Shown here one piece after another: positions 17,942 through 25,907 of a stretch of 64,000 nucleotides of DNA. The DNA lies in assembly GCF_002149015.1 (NCBI RefSeq), contig NZ_NGFO01000007.1, positions 124,001-188,000 on the forward strand. Reading direction: 5' to 3'. A model generated the notes under the pieces. That model ran no database searches and was not told where the DNA came from. It saw nothing but the letters and a program-made list of their open reading frames with translations. The stretch is from Gordonia lacunae. Its GTDB lineage: Bacteria > Actinomycetota > Actinomycetes > Mycobacteriales > Mycobacteriaceae. Both the position numbers and the translations under genes were made by a program. The stretch's first letter is position 1. Every line of letters starts with the position of its first letter.

Positions 17942-18802
17942 ATGAAACTCGACGGCGTAGGAATCTGGAGTTCACCGCTACGGTACGGAGACACCGGGGA
18001 GGCCGCCGAAGCCGCGGCCGAGCTTGATGAATTGGGTTACACAGCCCTGTGGATCCCCGATGTGGGTGGTCCGGTCCTCGACTCGGTCGAGAACCTGCTC
18101 GGCGCCACTCGCAATGCCGTGGTCGCCACCGGGATCCTCAACATGTGGATGCACGAGCCGCACGACGTCGCGGCCGCGCATGCGCGCCTCAGCGAGCAGT
18201 TCGGTGCCCGGTTCCTCCTGGGTCTGGGCATCAGCCACGCACCGCTCATCGATGCCCAGGAAGCCGGCCGCTACAAGAAGCCGCTCGCCACCACCAAGGC
18301 GTTCCTCGACGGCCTGGACGACGCTCCGCAACCGGTGCCGACCGATGCTCGGGTGCTGGCCGCACTCGGACCGAAGATGCTCCAGCTGTCGGCCGACCGG
18401 ACCGCCGGCGCCCATCCCTATCTGGTGACCCCGGACCACACCAGGATCGCCCGCGAAACCCTCGGTGACGGACCGCTCCTCGCGCCGGAGCAGACCGCGA
18501 TCATCGCCGCCGACCGCGACGAGGCGCGGGCGATCGGAACGAAGTGGCTCAAGGGCTACCTCGCAATGCCCAATTACGCCAACAACCTCCGCCGCCTCGG
18601 GTTCTCCGAGGACGATCTGTCGTCGGTGAGCGACCGGTTGTTCGACGCCCTGATCGTCTGGGGCGACGAGACCGCGATCCGAAAGCGCATCGACGAGCAT
18701 CGCGCGGCCGGCGCCGATCATGTGTGCGTGCAGGTTCTGCAGGCCGATCACCGGGGCTTCCCACGCGAGCAGTGGCGTCGCCTCGCGGCGGCCCTGGGCT
18801 GA
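17942..18802 (+). CDS. LLM class F420-dependent oxidoreductase (TIGR03620-like)
   Basis: 286-residue luciferase-like TIM barrel. Features are GVGIWSSPLRYGD at the N-terminus, ELGYTALWIPDVGG, TGILNMWMH, FLLGLGISHAP and a C-terminal HVCVQVL strand. The family is found mainly in F420-producing actinobacteria and is thought to use reduced F420. The substrate is unknown. The ATG at 17942 starts the conserved domain. The stop is immediately followed by a repeat-rich region. Confidence 0.88.
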   Translation: MKLDGVGIWSSPLRYGDTGEAAEAAAELDELGYTALWIPDVGGPVLDSVENLLGATRNAVVATGILNMWMHEPHDVAAAHARLSEQFGARFLLGLGISHAPLIDAQEAGRYKKPLATTKAFLDGLDDAPQPVPTDARVLAALGPKMLQLSADRTAGAHPYLVTPDHTRIARETLGDGPLLAPEQTAIIAADRDEARAIGTKWLKGYLAMPNYANNLRRLGFSEDDLSSVSDRLFDALIVWGDETAIRKRIDEHRAAGADHVCVQVLQADHRGFPREQWRRLAAALG

Positions 18803-18908
18803 TCGTCGCGCCCTGAGGGGCGAGGAGCGAGAGTTCCGCTCCCCCTGCTCCCTGATCCGAAAGAACCGCAAAGCCCCTGGTCCCGAGCCCGAGAGATCTG
18901 CTGGTCCA

Positions 18909-19075
18909 CCGCTCCCTGAGGAGCGCCCGGAGCGCCCGGAGCGTGCGGAGGGCGTGGTCGATCACCGCTCTCTGAGGAGCGCCCGGAGCGTGCGGAGGGC
19001 GCGTCACGAAGGGTCTGGCGACGTCATCTCACCAGGACCCTTCGTGACGCTCGCAAGCTCGCTCCTCAGGGAGCG
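18909..19075. repeat. Composite hairpin repeat with 15-bp perfect stem
   Basis: Two left-arm copies (18909-18954 and 18965-19000) read CCGCTCCCTGAGGAGCGCCC then GGAGCG units and TGCGGAGGGC. Then GCGTCACGAAGGGTC (19001-19015) is repeated as its exact inverse GACCCTTCGTGACGC (19036-19050) across a 20-nt loop. An outer arm GCTCCTCAGGGAGC (19061-19074) is the inverse of the left arm. The rest of the 18803-19248 gap holds related GAGGAGCG fragments and the tandem array at 19053-19196, with no gene. Confidence 0.85.
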
Positions 19076-19196
19076 GGTGGTGGCGCTCGCAAGCTCGTTC
19101 CTCAGGGAGCGGGTGGTGGCGCTCGCAAGCTCGTTCCTCAGGGAGCGGGTGGTGGCGCTCGCAAGCTCGCTCCTCAGGGAGCGGGGGGCGGGCTTG
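19053..19196. repeat. Tandem array of four 36-bp units
   Basis: Units start at 19053, 19089, 19125 and 19161 with exact 36-bp spacing. Each reads GCAAGCTCG(C/T)TCCTCAGGGA followed by GCGGGTGGTGGCGCTC. Only the ninth-tenth positions and the final unit's end vary. The unit contains the inverse of the CTCCCTGAGG core of the hairpin family, so the array looks like an amplified right arm. No spacer sequences separate the units, so it is not a CRISPR array. Confidence 0.92.
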
Positions 19197-19248
19197 CCAG
19201 CCCGTCAGGGACCAGGGATTGGCTTCTCAGGGCGCGGGCACGGCGGGG

Positions 19249-20838
19249 TCACGGGATGTCCCGCCGGCGGAAGCCGGCGAATCCGAGTGCGACGAGCACC
19301 ACCACGACCACCCCCACTCCGGCTAGTCCCCACCAATCGAGCTGGGCCGCAGACACATCCGGCACGTGGTGGAACGGACTGAACCCGAGCGCCCACTCCG
19401 GGAGTTTGAAGCTCGGACCGAGGATCGTCAGTACGAACGAGACGATGACGCCGAGCCAGATCGCCGGCCGGACCCGGGGTCGGGCCCCGATGACGGCAAC
19501 CGCGATGCCGACGACTGCCCAGACCGCGGGGATCGTGGCGATCGACTGGAGGAAGACGTCGCCGAAGCCGAGGCCGAGATCAGCCGTGGCGGCGAAGATG
19601 CCGACGACCAGCCCGGCAATGGTCACGAGTACGGCGGGGACGAGGAGGGCGACGCAGGTCGCGGCGCCGAAGTAGCCCGGACGGTTGACGGCGGTCGCGA
19701 GGACCGCCTCCGCGCGGTCCTCGAGTTCCTCAGTGCGGATGCGGTTGACGATCTGCACCCCGGCGACGGACGCGATGATCCCCACCAGACCGAGGATCGT
19801 CGTGACGAAGGCCGACACCAGGTCCGCCGGGGACGCGGCCCCGGAGGCGAAGATCTGAGCCATCGCCGGATTCGCGGTCAGCAGGCCACGAACCGACCTG
19901 GTGAAGTAGCCGAAAATGATGCCGAGTCCGACGAACGCGAGCGCCCATGAGCCGATCGGAGCCCGGTTGAGGCGGATGGCCAAGGCCAGTGGCGAGCCGA
20001 TGTCACCCCGCGCCGGACCCGGCCGTGCCGGCACGAGCCCCTGACCGAAGTCCCGCGCGCGCTGCAGCGCGAAGGCGGCTGCGCCGACGACGATCACGAA
20101 GGTGACCCCGAGTAGCAACGGCCACCAGTGATCTCCGGTTGCCGGTCTGGTCTCCTGCACCCACCCCAGTGGATTGATCCACGTGGTCCACGCCGGCGCA
20201 TCGACCGAGAACAGGAATCCCCTCAGCACGAACAGGACACCGAGGAGCGACACGGCGATCGTCGTGGCGGCCCGTGCGTCCGAACCCACCTGGGCACTCA
20301 CCGCCGCGACGGCGCCGAACATCCAGCCCGTGACCGTGAACCCGGCTCCCAGAAGAAACGACGATTCCCAGGCCCCACCGCACAGCGACGTCGTCAGACC
20401 CGCCACGACTCCGACGGCGACCGAGCACACGGCGGCCATGACGAGCGCGGTGGCCAGCCGCGCGGCACGGCCGAGCACGCCTGCGGCGAGGAGTTCCGCT
20501 TGTCCGGAATCCTCCTGCCCACGAGCCGCTTTCACCACGATGAAGATCGCGCCGAGGGCGGCGATGAACCCGCCCAGCGCGAGGCTGCGCCACACGACGA
20601 ATCCGTCGACGGTGGACAGGTCGTAGGCGGGTCCGAAGATCAGTCCCAGTGCTGGGTTCGAGCCGATGGTCGCGGCGAAGGCGGCGCGCTCCGCTGCGTC
20701 AGGAAACAGCAGTGGGTAGGCGATGACCGACGACACGGTGAGGGCGGTCGGCAGCACGATCCACGGCGCGAAGCTGCGGCCCTCGTGACGCAGGGAGGCC
20801 CGCACCAGCGGGGCGGTGCCGATCGTCGACGCCGTCAT
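19249..20838 (-). CDS. ABC transporter permease (large, ABC-2-like exporter)
   Basis: 529-residue membrane protein with about twelve hydrophobic helices arranged as two similar halves. It has a soluble stretch containing GLVPARPGPARGDIGSPLAL in the middle. It resembles the permeases of actinobacterial drug-export pairs (tetronasin/daunorubicin-type ABC-2). ATG at 20838 lies 4 bp after the ATPase gene stop, so they form one operon. Predicted role is export of a lipophilic compound; the substrate is not evident. It ends at a repeat-rich region. Confidence 0.85.
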   Translation of the reverse strand: MTASTIGTAPLVRASLRHEGRSFAPWIVLPTALTVSSVIAYPLLFPDAAERAAFAATIGSNPALGLIFGPAYDLSTVDGFVVWRSLALGGFIAALGAIFIVVKAARGQEDSGQAELLAAGVLGRAARLATALVMAAVCSVAVGVVAGLTTSLCGGAWESSFLLGAGFTVTGWMFGAVAAVSAQVGSDARAATTIAVSLLGVLFVLRGFLFSVDAPAWTTWINPLGWVQETRPATGDHWWPLLLGVTFVIVVGAAAFALQRARDFGQGLVPARPGPARGDIGSPLALAIRLNRAPIGSWALAFVGLGIIFGYFTRSVRGLLTANPAMAQIFASGAASPADLVSAFVTTILGLVGIIASVAGVQIVNRIRTEELEDRAEAVLATAVNRPGYFGAATCVALLVPAVLVTIAGLVVGIFAATADLGLGFGDVFLQSIATIPAVWAVVGIAVAVIGARPRVRPAIWLGVIVSFVLTILGPSFKLPEWALGFSPFHHVPDVSAAQLDWWGLAGVGVVVVVLVALGFAGFRRRDIP

Positions 20839-20842
20839 GGCC

Positions 20843-21805
20843 TCACCGCTCCCCTGCCGGCTGGTCGGATTTCTCGTACAACGACAGGAAGAGACTCTCC
20901 AGCGATGGTGGTTCGACCGTGAGCGAGCGCAGGCCACAGGAGGACAGCACCGACATCACCGGACCGATCCGAGCCGAGTCCACGGTTGCGCTCAGGCGAT
21001 GTCCGCCGGAACCGGTGTCGTGTACGTCGAGGCCCTGTACGTCGACGTCGTGCAGCTGCGCGAGCAGATCCGGACCCGGAAGTGAGTCCAGCTCGGCGCG
21101 AACAGAAGTGCGGGTGTGACCGCGCAGTTCCGCCAACGTCCCGGTCGCGACGACGGCTCCGTCGCGGATGATGCTGAGCCGGTTCGCGAGGGTCTCGGCC
21201 TCGGCGAGGATGTGACTCGAGAGCAGCACCGTGGTCCCGCGGGCGGTCGCCTCACCCACGACTTCCTGGAAGACGTTCTCCATCAACGGGTCCAAGCCAG
21301 AAGTCGGCTCGTCGAGGATGAGCAACTCGACGTCCGATGCCAGGGCCGCCACGATCGCGACCTTCTGCCGGTTGCCCTTGGAGTACTGCCGTCCGCGTTT
21401 GGTGGTGTCGAGCTCGAACCTGGCCACCAGATCGGCGCGCCGCGCGTCATCGAGTCCGCCTCGCATCGAGCCGAGCAGGTCGATCATCTCGCCGCCGGTC
21501 ATCGTCGGCCACAGCGCGACGTCGCCGGGTACGTACGCCAGCCGACGGTGCAGTTCCACGACATCACGCCAGGGATCGCCGCCCAGGAGCCGTACCTCTC
21601 CCCCGTCCGCCCGCAACAAACCCAGCAGGACCCGGATCGTCGTCGACTTGCCGGCGCCGTTGGGTCCGAGGAAGCCGTGGACTTCGCCGCGGGCGACCTC
21701 GAGGTCGAGCCCGCGGAGTGCTTCGAACCTGCCGAACGACTTTCGCAGGCCCCGGACATCGATGGCCGGGTCGGAGCGCTGATTCTCGGAACGGTCGATG
21801 CTCAT
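20843..21805 (-). CDS. ABC transporter ATP-binding protein
   Basis: 320-residue ATPase. Walker A is GFLGPNGAGKSTT (about residue 47), the signature is YSKGNRQKVAIVAAL, and Walker B is VELLILDEPTSGLDPL with H-loop SSHIL. The C-terminal ~90 residues (after EAETLANRLS) form the extra domain usual in DrrA-like exporters. Start ATG 21805 has GGAGGTACG upstream. Forms an exporter with the adjacent permease; divergent from the DUF2945 gene. Confidence 0.92.
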   Translation of the reverse strand: MSIDRSENQRSDPAIDVRGLRKSFGRFEALRGLDLEVARGEVHGFLGPNGAGKSTTIRVLLGLLRADGGEVRLLGGDPWRDVVELHRRLAYVPGDVALWPTMTGGEMIDLLGSMRGGLDDARRADLVARFELDTTKRGRQYSKGNRQKVAIVAALASDVELLILDEPTSGLDPLMENVFQEVVGEATARGTTVLLSSHILAEAETLANRLSIIRDGAVVATGTLAELRGHTRTSVRAELDSLPGPDLLAQLHDVDVQGLDVHDTGSGGHRLSATVDSARIGPVMSVLSSCGLRSLTVEPPSLESLFLSLYEKSDQPAGER

Positions 21806-21940
21806 GACGTACCTCCGGTTCGACACGACGTGACGATCGTTCCACAGCGAGCGGGACGGCGGGTGTGGTTCGGGCCGGTCCCGGGGGCCGATGGCGCGGA
21901 GGAGGTTTGACGGTCGACATCGGCGGGGCACACTGCCGGC

Positions 21941-22144
21941 ATGGCCATCAAGAAGAACGACACAGTGCGCTGGAACACCTCTCAAGGCGAGACCGAGGGG
22001 ACTGCGGAGGAGAAGCGAACCAAGGAATTCACCTTCGAGGGACAGAAGTTCAAGGCCAGCGAGGATGAGCCGTACTGGATCGTCACGTCGTCGAAGACGG
22101 GCTCGAAGGCCGCCCACAAGGAGTCGTCCCTGTCGAAGAAGTAG
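21941..22144 (+). CDS. DUF2945 small protein (TUDOR-like, hypervirulence-associated)
   Basis: 67-residue protein rich in Lys/Glu. It begins MAIKKNDTVRWNTSQGETEG, has a KASEDEPYWIVTSSKTG centre and HKESSLSKK end. This matches the DUF2945/hypervirulence-associated TUDOR-domain family, a small SH3-like fold with no assigned biochemical role. It is a single-gene unit between the ABC exporter and the padR pair. Confidence 0.85.
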   Translation: MAIKKNDTVRWNTSQGETEGTAEEKRTKEFTFEGQKFKASEDEPYWIVTSSKTGSKAAHKESSLSKK

Positions 22145-22170
22145 TCGGCGAACCATTGATCAGCCGATCC

Positions 22171-22212
22171 CTATGCCTAGAGCTGCTATGCTCCTAGCAG
22201 TTCTAGGTATAG
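22171..22212. promoter_or_regulatory. Extended palindrome before padR (probable autoregulatory operator)
   Basis: CCTAGAGCTGCTA (22176-22188) and TAGCAGTTCTAGG (22195-22207) form an inverted repeat with one mismatch across a 6-bp centre; flanking CTATG/TATAG extends it. It ends 8 bp before the padR ATG and would cover the promoter. PadR proteins commonly autorepress through such long dyads; binding here is inferred. Confidence 0.65.
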
Positions 22213-22219
22213 GGGTTCT

Positions 22220-22579
22220 ATGTATATCGAGAAAGACCTGGTTGCGGCGTCCGCGACCCCGCTTGTGCTCGGGATTCTCGCCGAGGGTGAGTCCTACGGC
22301 TACGCGATCCTGAAGCGCGTGCGGGAGATGTCCGACGGCCGGATGGAGTGGACCGACGGGATGCTCTATCCCTTGCTGCACCGGCTCGAACGCGCCGGTC
22401 ACGTCGAGGCCTCGTGGGGTCAGGCCGACACCGGACGGCGTCGCAAGCACTACACGATCACCACCGCCGGGTTGGCCGCACTCGCCGAGCGGAGGTCGCA
22501 GTGGGAGGTCGTGGCGGACGCGCTCGATCAGGTATGGCGGTCGGTCGCAATGCCGCCGGCCGCGGAGGGTCTGGCGTGA
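22220..22579 (+). CDS. PadR family transcriptional regulator
   Basis: 119-residue winged-helix protein. It has the PadR pattern LVLGILAEGESYGYAILKRV, then DGMLYPLLHRLERAGHV and the wing GRRRKHYTITTAGLAAL. A short version (single C-terminal helix) dimerises through its last helix. Its stop overlaps the GTG of the next membrane-protein gene (GTGA), the common padR-plus-membrane-protein two-gene unit in which the regulator controls both. Ligand is unknown. Confidence 0.9.
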   Translation: MYIEKDLVAASATPLVLGILAEGESYGYAILKRVREMSDGRMEWTDGMLYPLLHRLERAGHVEASWGQADTGRRRKHYTITTAGLAALAERRSQWEVVADALDQVWRSVAMPPAAEGLA

Positions 22580-23919
22580 ACGCGGACACCGAACTCGAGA
22601 ACCAGATCGATCGGTGGCGCGGATATGTCCTGCGCCACCAGGCCATCGCCACCACCGATGCCGACGAGATGGAAGATCACCTGCGCGGTCAGATCGCCGA
22701 TCTCGCCGCCGGCGGCCTCGACGACGACGAAGCGTTCCTGGTGGCCGTCAAGCGAATGGGACGGGTCGATGCGCTGTCGCGCGAGTTCGCCCGGGAGCAT
22801 TCCGACAGGTTGTGGAAACAGCTGGTCCTGACCGCAGAACCGCCCGACGGCCTGGGCCGGCGGCGTCACGAACTCAGCGTCGTGATCGGTCTCGTCGTCG
22901 CAGCGGCGGCGACTGTCCGCATCGCGCTGGAGGTCATGCCCGAGTTGGTTCTCGTCCGCAACGCGACGCTGCTCGTGTTGCCGTTCCTGGCGGTCTATTT
23001 CGGCTGGAAGCGTCGGATCTCGCCTCGAACCGCGATCACGGTGGCCGCCGCGTTCGTCGCGACCGGGCTGATCGTCAACATCTACCCCTTCGTCGACGAC
23101 GGGCCCACACAGGCCATCGTGGCGATCCACGCGCCGATCGTGCTGTGGTTCCTGGTGGGCGTGACGTATGTCGGCGGCCGGTGGCGGTCGGGACCCAGAC
23201 GCATGGACTTCATTCGCTTCACCGGCGAGTGGGTCGTGTACGCAACGCTTCTCGGACTCGGCGCGGCGGTGCTCACGGGGTTGACCGCCGGCGCCTTCAG
23301 TGCGCTCGGCATCACTGTGGACACCGTGATCAGCCAGTGGCTGGCGCCGATCGCCGCAACCGGCATCGTGCTGCTCGCCGCCTGGCTGGTCGAGGCGAAG
23401 CAGAGCGTGGTCGAGAACATCGCGCCGGTGCTGACCAAGGTGTTCACGCCGGTCACCGCGGTGATGCTCATCGTGTTGCTGGTCGCGATGGTGACCAGTG
23501 GCGACGTCGTGGATGTCGACCGTGAGCTGTTGATCCTGATCGACCTGATCCTCGTCGTCGTTCTCGGCCTGCTGCTGTACGCGATCTCGGCGCGCGATCC
23601 GCATCAGCGGCCGGAACTCTTCGATCGGCTGCAGCTGGTGCTGGTGGTCACCGCGCTCGCGGTCGACGCGGTCATGCTGACGATCATGGCCTCGCGGATC
23701 GCCGAATTCGGGTTCACCGCCAACAAGACCGTGGCCCTGGGCCTCAACCTCGTTCTGCTGGTCAACTTGTCGTGGGCCGCGTACCTGCTCTTCGGCTTCG
23801 TTCGTCGCCGGCGCGGGTTCGACGCGACGGAGCGGTGGCAGACGGACTACCTGCCGGCGTTCGGGCTCTGGGCGCTCGCCGTCGTCATCGCGGTGCCGCC
23901 GCTGTTCGACTTCGCCTGA
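22576..23919 (+). CDS. Multi-pass membrane protein with permease-prefix (HAAS-like) N-terminus
   Basis: 447 residues. The first ~85 residues are soluble and contain DADEMEDHLRGQIADL and FLVAVKRMG, typical of the HAAS/permease-prefix signalling domain that accompanies PadR regulators. About ten hydrophobic helices follow. GTG 22576 overlaps the padR stop and is therefore chosen over longer forms. Probably a PadR-controlled membrane-stress or transport component; exact role unknown. It ends right before a tandem repeat array. Confidence 0.8.
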   Translation: MNADTELENQIDRWRGYVLRHQAIATTDADEMEDHLRGQIADLAAGGLDDDEAFLVAVKRMGRVDALSREFAREHSDRLWKQLVLTAEPPDGLGRRRHELSVVIGLVVAAAATVRIALEVMPELVLVRNATLLVLPFLAVYFGWKRRISPRTAITVAAAFVATGLIVNIYPFVDDGPTQAIVAIHAPIVLWFLVGVTYVGGRWRSGPRRMDFIRFTGEWVVYATLLGLGAAVLTGLTAGAFSALGITVDTVISQWLAPIAATGIVLLAAWLVEAKQSVVENIAPVLTKVFTPVTAVMLIVLLVAMVTSGDVVDVDRELLILIDLILVVVLGLLLYAISARDPHQRPELFDRLQLVLVVTALAVDAVMLTIMASRIAEFGFTANKTVALGLNLVLLVNLSWAAYLLFGFVRRRRGFDATERWQTDYLPAFGLWALAVVIAVPPLFDFA

Positions 23920-23923
23920 CCGG

Positions 23924-24029
23924 CCGGCGCCGGGAGCGGAGCGAGCGGGCCGAATGGATGCCGGCGCCGGGAGCGGAGCGAGCGGGCCGAATGGATGCCG
24001 GCGCCGGGAGCGAAGCGAGCGGGCCGAAT
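23924..24029. repeat. GC-rich tandem repeat, 37-bp unit, about 2.9 copies
   Basis: Units start at 23924, 23961 and 23998. Each is CCGGCGCCGGGAGCGGAGCG followed by AGCGGGCCGAATGGATG; the third has GAAGCG and ends AATT. The first 30 bp are nearly identical to the units at 7245-7341, while the unit ends differ (GTGTT there, ATGGATG here). It fills the gap before the molybdopterin protein gene. Confidence 0.9.
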
Positions 24030-24057
24030 TGACCGCTGCCGCGTAGACTCCGCGACC

Positions 24058-24654
24058 ATGGCGATCGTCAACCGAGGGTTCGTGGGACGCCGCGACCGCG
24101 ACGCGCGGCGGCTCCCGCCCGGGCAGTACACGACCCTCGATTTCCCCGTGCTTTCCTCGGAGCCGACACCCGCGGTCGACGCGGAGGGATGGATGCTGGC
24201 CGTGCAGTCGGCCGACCATCGTGCGGCCACCTTCACCTGGGAGCAGTTCCAGGATCTGCCCCACGACGACATCACCACCGACATCCATTGCGTCACACGG
24301 TGGTCGAAGTTCGACACTCGGTGGCGCGGCGTCTCGTTCGACACGCTCCTGCACGTGCTGCCATGGGAACCGGCGCCGTTCGTGATGGCGCACTGCCACG
24401 GCGGGTACACCGCCAATGTGCCGCTTGCCGATCTCGTCGGCGGCCGCGGCTGGATCGCGGACACCTACGACGGCGAACCGCTCGCTACCGAGCACGGCGG
24501 TCCGGCTCGGCTCCTCGTGCCGCACCTGTACTTCTGGAAAAGCGCCAAATGGGTTCGGCGCCTTCGCTTCATGACCGAGGACGCACCCGGTTTCTGGGAG
24601 GAGCGCGGATACCACATGTACGGTGACCCCTGGCGCGAGCAGCGCTACTCGTGA
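24058..24654 (+). CDS. Sulfite-oxidase-family molybdopterin oxidoreductase (short form)
   Basis: 198-residue molybdenum-cofactor protein. The likely Mo-ligating Cys is in DIHCVTRWSKFD (about residue 80). MAHCHGGYTANVPLADL and LLVPHLYFWKSAKWVR are standard sulfite-oxidase/MsrP-fold segments. There is no Tat signal and no dimerisation domain, so it is a cytoplasmic single-domain form. Its stop overlaps the GTG of a flavin reductase gene (GTGA), suggesting the two form an electron-transfer pair. Substrate unknown. Confidence 0.87.
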   Translation: MAIVNRGFVGRRDRDARRLPPGQYTTLDFPVLSSEPTPAVDAEGWMLAVQSADHRAATFTWEQFQDLPHDDITTDIHCVTRWSKFDTRWRGVSFDTLLHVLPWEPAPFVMAHCHGGYTANVPLADLVGGRGWIADTYDGEPLATEHGGPARLLVPHLYFWKSAKWVRRLRFMTEDAPGFWEERGYHMYGDPWREQRYS

Positions 24655-25367
24655 CGACCTGGCATCTGACGACGGTCACCTCGGTCGTCGACATCACCCC
24701 GACCGCACGCACGCTGCGCCTCGCCCTCCCCGAAGAGATCCATGCGCTGCCCGGTCAGCACGTCGACATCCGGCTGACCGCGGAGGACGGCTACTCCACC
24801 GCACGCGCCTACTCGCTGTCCGATGTCCGCGAGACGCGGTCGGCCGAGGTCACCGTCGAACGACTCCACGACGGTGAGGTGTCGCCGTACCTCGTCGACG
24901 TCGTCGAACCCGGCGATCCGTTGGAGATCAGCGACCCGCACGGGTACTTCTTCACCTGGCCCTCCGGCGACGACCGACCCGTCCAACTCATCGGTGGTGG
25001 CTCCGGAATCGCGCCGCTCATGTCGATGATCCGCAGCCGGGAGGTCGAGGCACCGCAGACACCGTTCTCCCTCGTGTACTCGGTTCGCAGCCCCGAACGC
25101 GTCTACTACCGCGACGAGTTCCGGCAGTTGATCGAGCATCGCCGGATGGATGTTCATCTGATCCACACCCGGGTCGCGCCCGAGGGCGCGATGCGGCCCG
25201 CCGGACGTCTCACCGCCGACGAACTCGCGGCGCTGACCATGGATCCCGCCACCTCCCCCACCGTGTTCATCTGTGGGCCGAACAGGTTCGTCGAGAACTG
25301 TGCCCAGTGGATGGTCGAGGCCGGACACGCCCGCACCCGCATCCGAACCGAACGCTTCGGCGAGTGA
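24651..25367 (+). CDS. Ferredoxin-reductase-type FAD/NAD(P) oxidoreductase
   Basis: 238-residue flavoprotein. R-A-Y-S-L-S is the FAD motif, GGGSGIAPLMSMI the nucleotide-binding loop, and VFICGPNRFVE the C-terminal motif. There is no 2Fe-2S domain, so it must pass electrons to a partner. The overlapping upstream molybdopterin gene makes that protein the best candidate acceptor. GTG 24651 is fixed by the 4-bp overlap. Confidence 0.88.
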   Translation: MTTWHLTTVTSVVDITPTARTLRLALPEEIHALPGQHVDIRLTAEDGYSTARAYSLSDVRETRSAEVTVERLHDGEVSPYLVDVVEPGDPLEISDPHGYFFTWPSGDDRPVQLIGGGSGIAPLMSMIRSREVEAPQTPFSLVYSVRSPERVYYRDEFRQLIEHRRMDVHLIHTRVAPEGAMRPAGRLTADELAALTMDPATSPTVFICGPNRFVENCAQWMVEAGHARTRIRTERFGE

Positions 25368-25426
25368 TCCCCGACGCTTCACCGATTCTCCCAAGCAAGT
25401 GCTTGATCGACACGTAGCGTAACGGT

Positions 25427-25903
25427 ATGACCTCCGCGTACGACTTCACCGCCACCGGCATCGACGGCACTCCTGTCGAACTCTCGGACTATCAGGGCAG
25501 TCCTCTGCTCATCGTGAACACCGCGTCGCAGTGTGGATTCACTCCCCAGTACCGCGGTCTGGAAGCTCTGCACCGGGACTACGCCGACAAGGGGTTGCGC
25601 GTGCTCGGCTTTCCCTGCGATCAGTTCGGACACCAGGAGCCGGGTGACGAGGAGGAGATCAAGAACTTCTGTTCACTCACCTACGACGTGACGTTCCCGA
25701 TGTTCGCGAAAGTCGACGTGAACGGACCCGATGCGCACCCGCTGTTCGCCTGGTTGCGAGACCAGAAGTCCGGCGTGCTGGGTGGGCGCATCAAGTGGAA
25801 CTTCACCAAGTTCCTGATCGGGCGGGACGGTTCGGTCGTCGCGCGGTATGCGCCGACCACGAAGCCGGAGAAGCTCGCCGGGTCCATCGAAGAACAGTTG
25901 TGA
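25427..25903 (+). CDS. Glutathione peroxidase-family thiol peroxidase
   Basis: 158 residues. Contains NTASQCGFTPQY with the peroxidatic Cys (about residue 36), GFPCDQFGHQEPG with Gln and a second Cys, and KWNFTKFLIG with the catalytic Trp/Asn. Actinobacteria generally lack glutathione, so a thioredoxin- or mycothiol-linked reductant is more likely (inference). Four bp separate its stop from the next ATG. Confidence 0.92.
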   Translation: MTSAYDFTATGIDGTPVELSDYQGSPLLIVNTASQCGFTPQYRGLEALHRDYADKGLRVLGFPCDQFGHQEPGDEEEIKNFCSLTYDVTFPMFAKVDVNGPDAHPLFAWLRDQKSGVLGGRIKWNFTKFLIGRDGSVVARYAPTTKPEKLAGSIEEQL

Positions 25904-25907
25904 CGAG

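Noticed and set aside
19053-19196. CRISPR-like 36-bp periodic repeats
   Set aside because: Units are directly contiguous with no unique spacers and there are no cas genes.
22528-24615. Long 695-codon minus-strand frame
   Set aside because: Antisense to three well-supported plus-strand genes; composition is Asp/His/Gln/Arg-rich shadow sequence.
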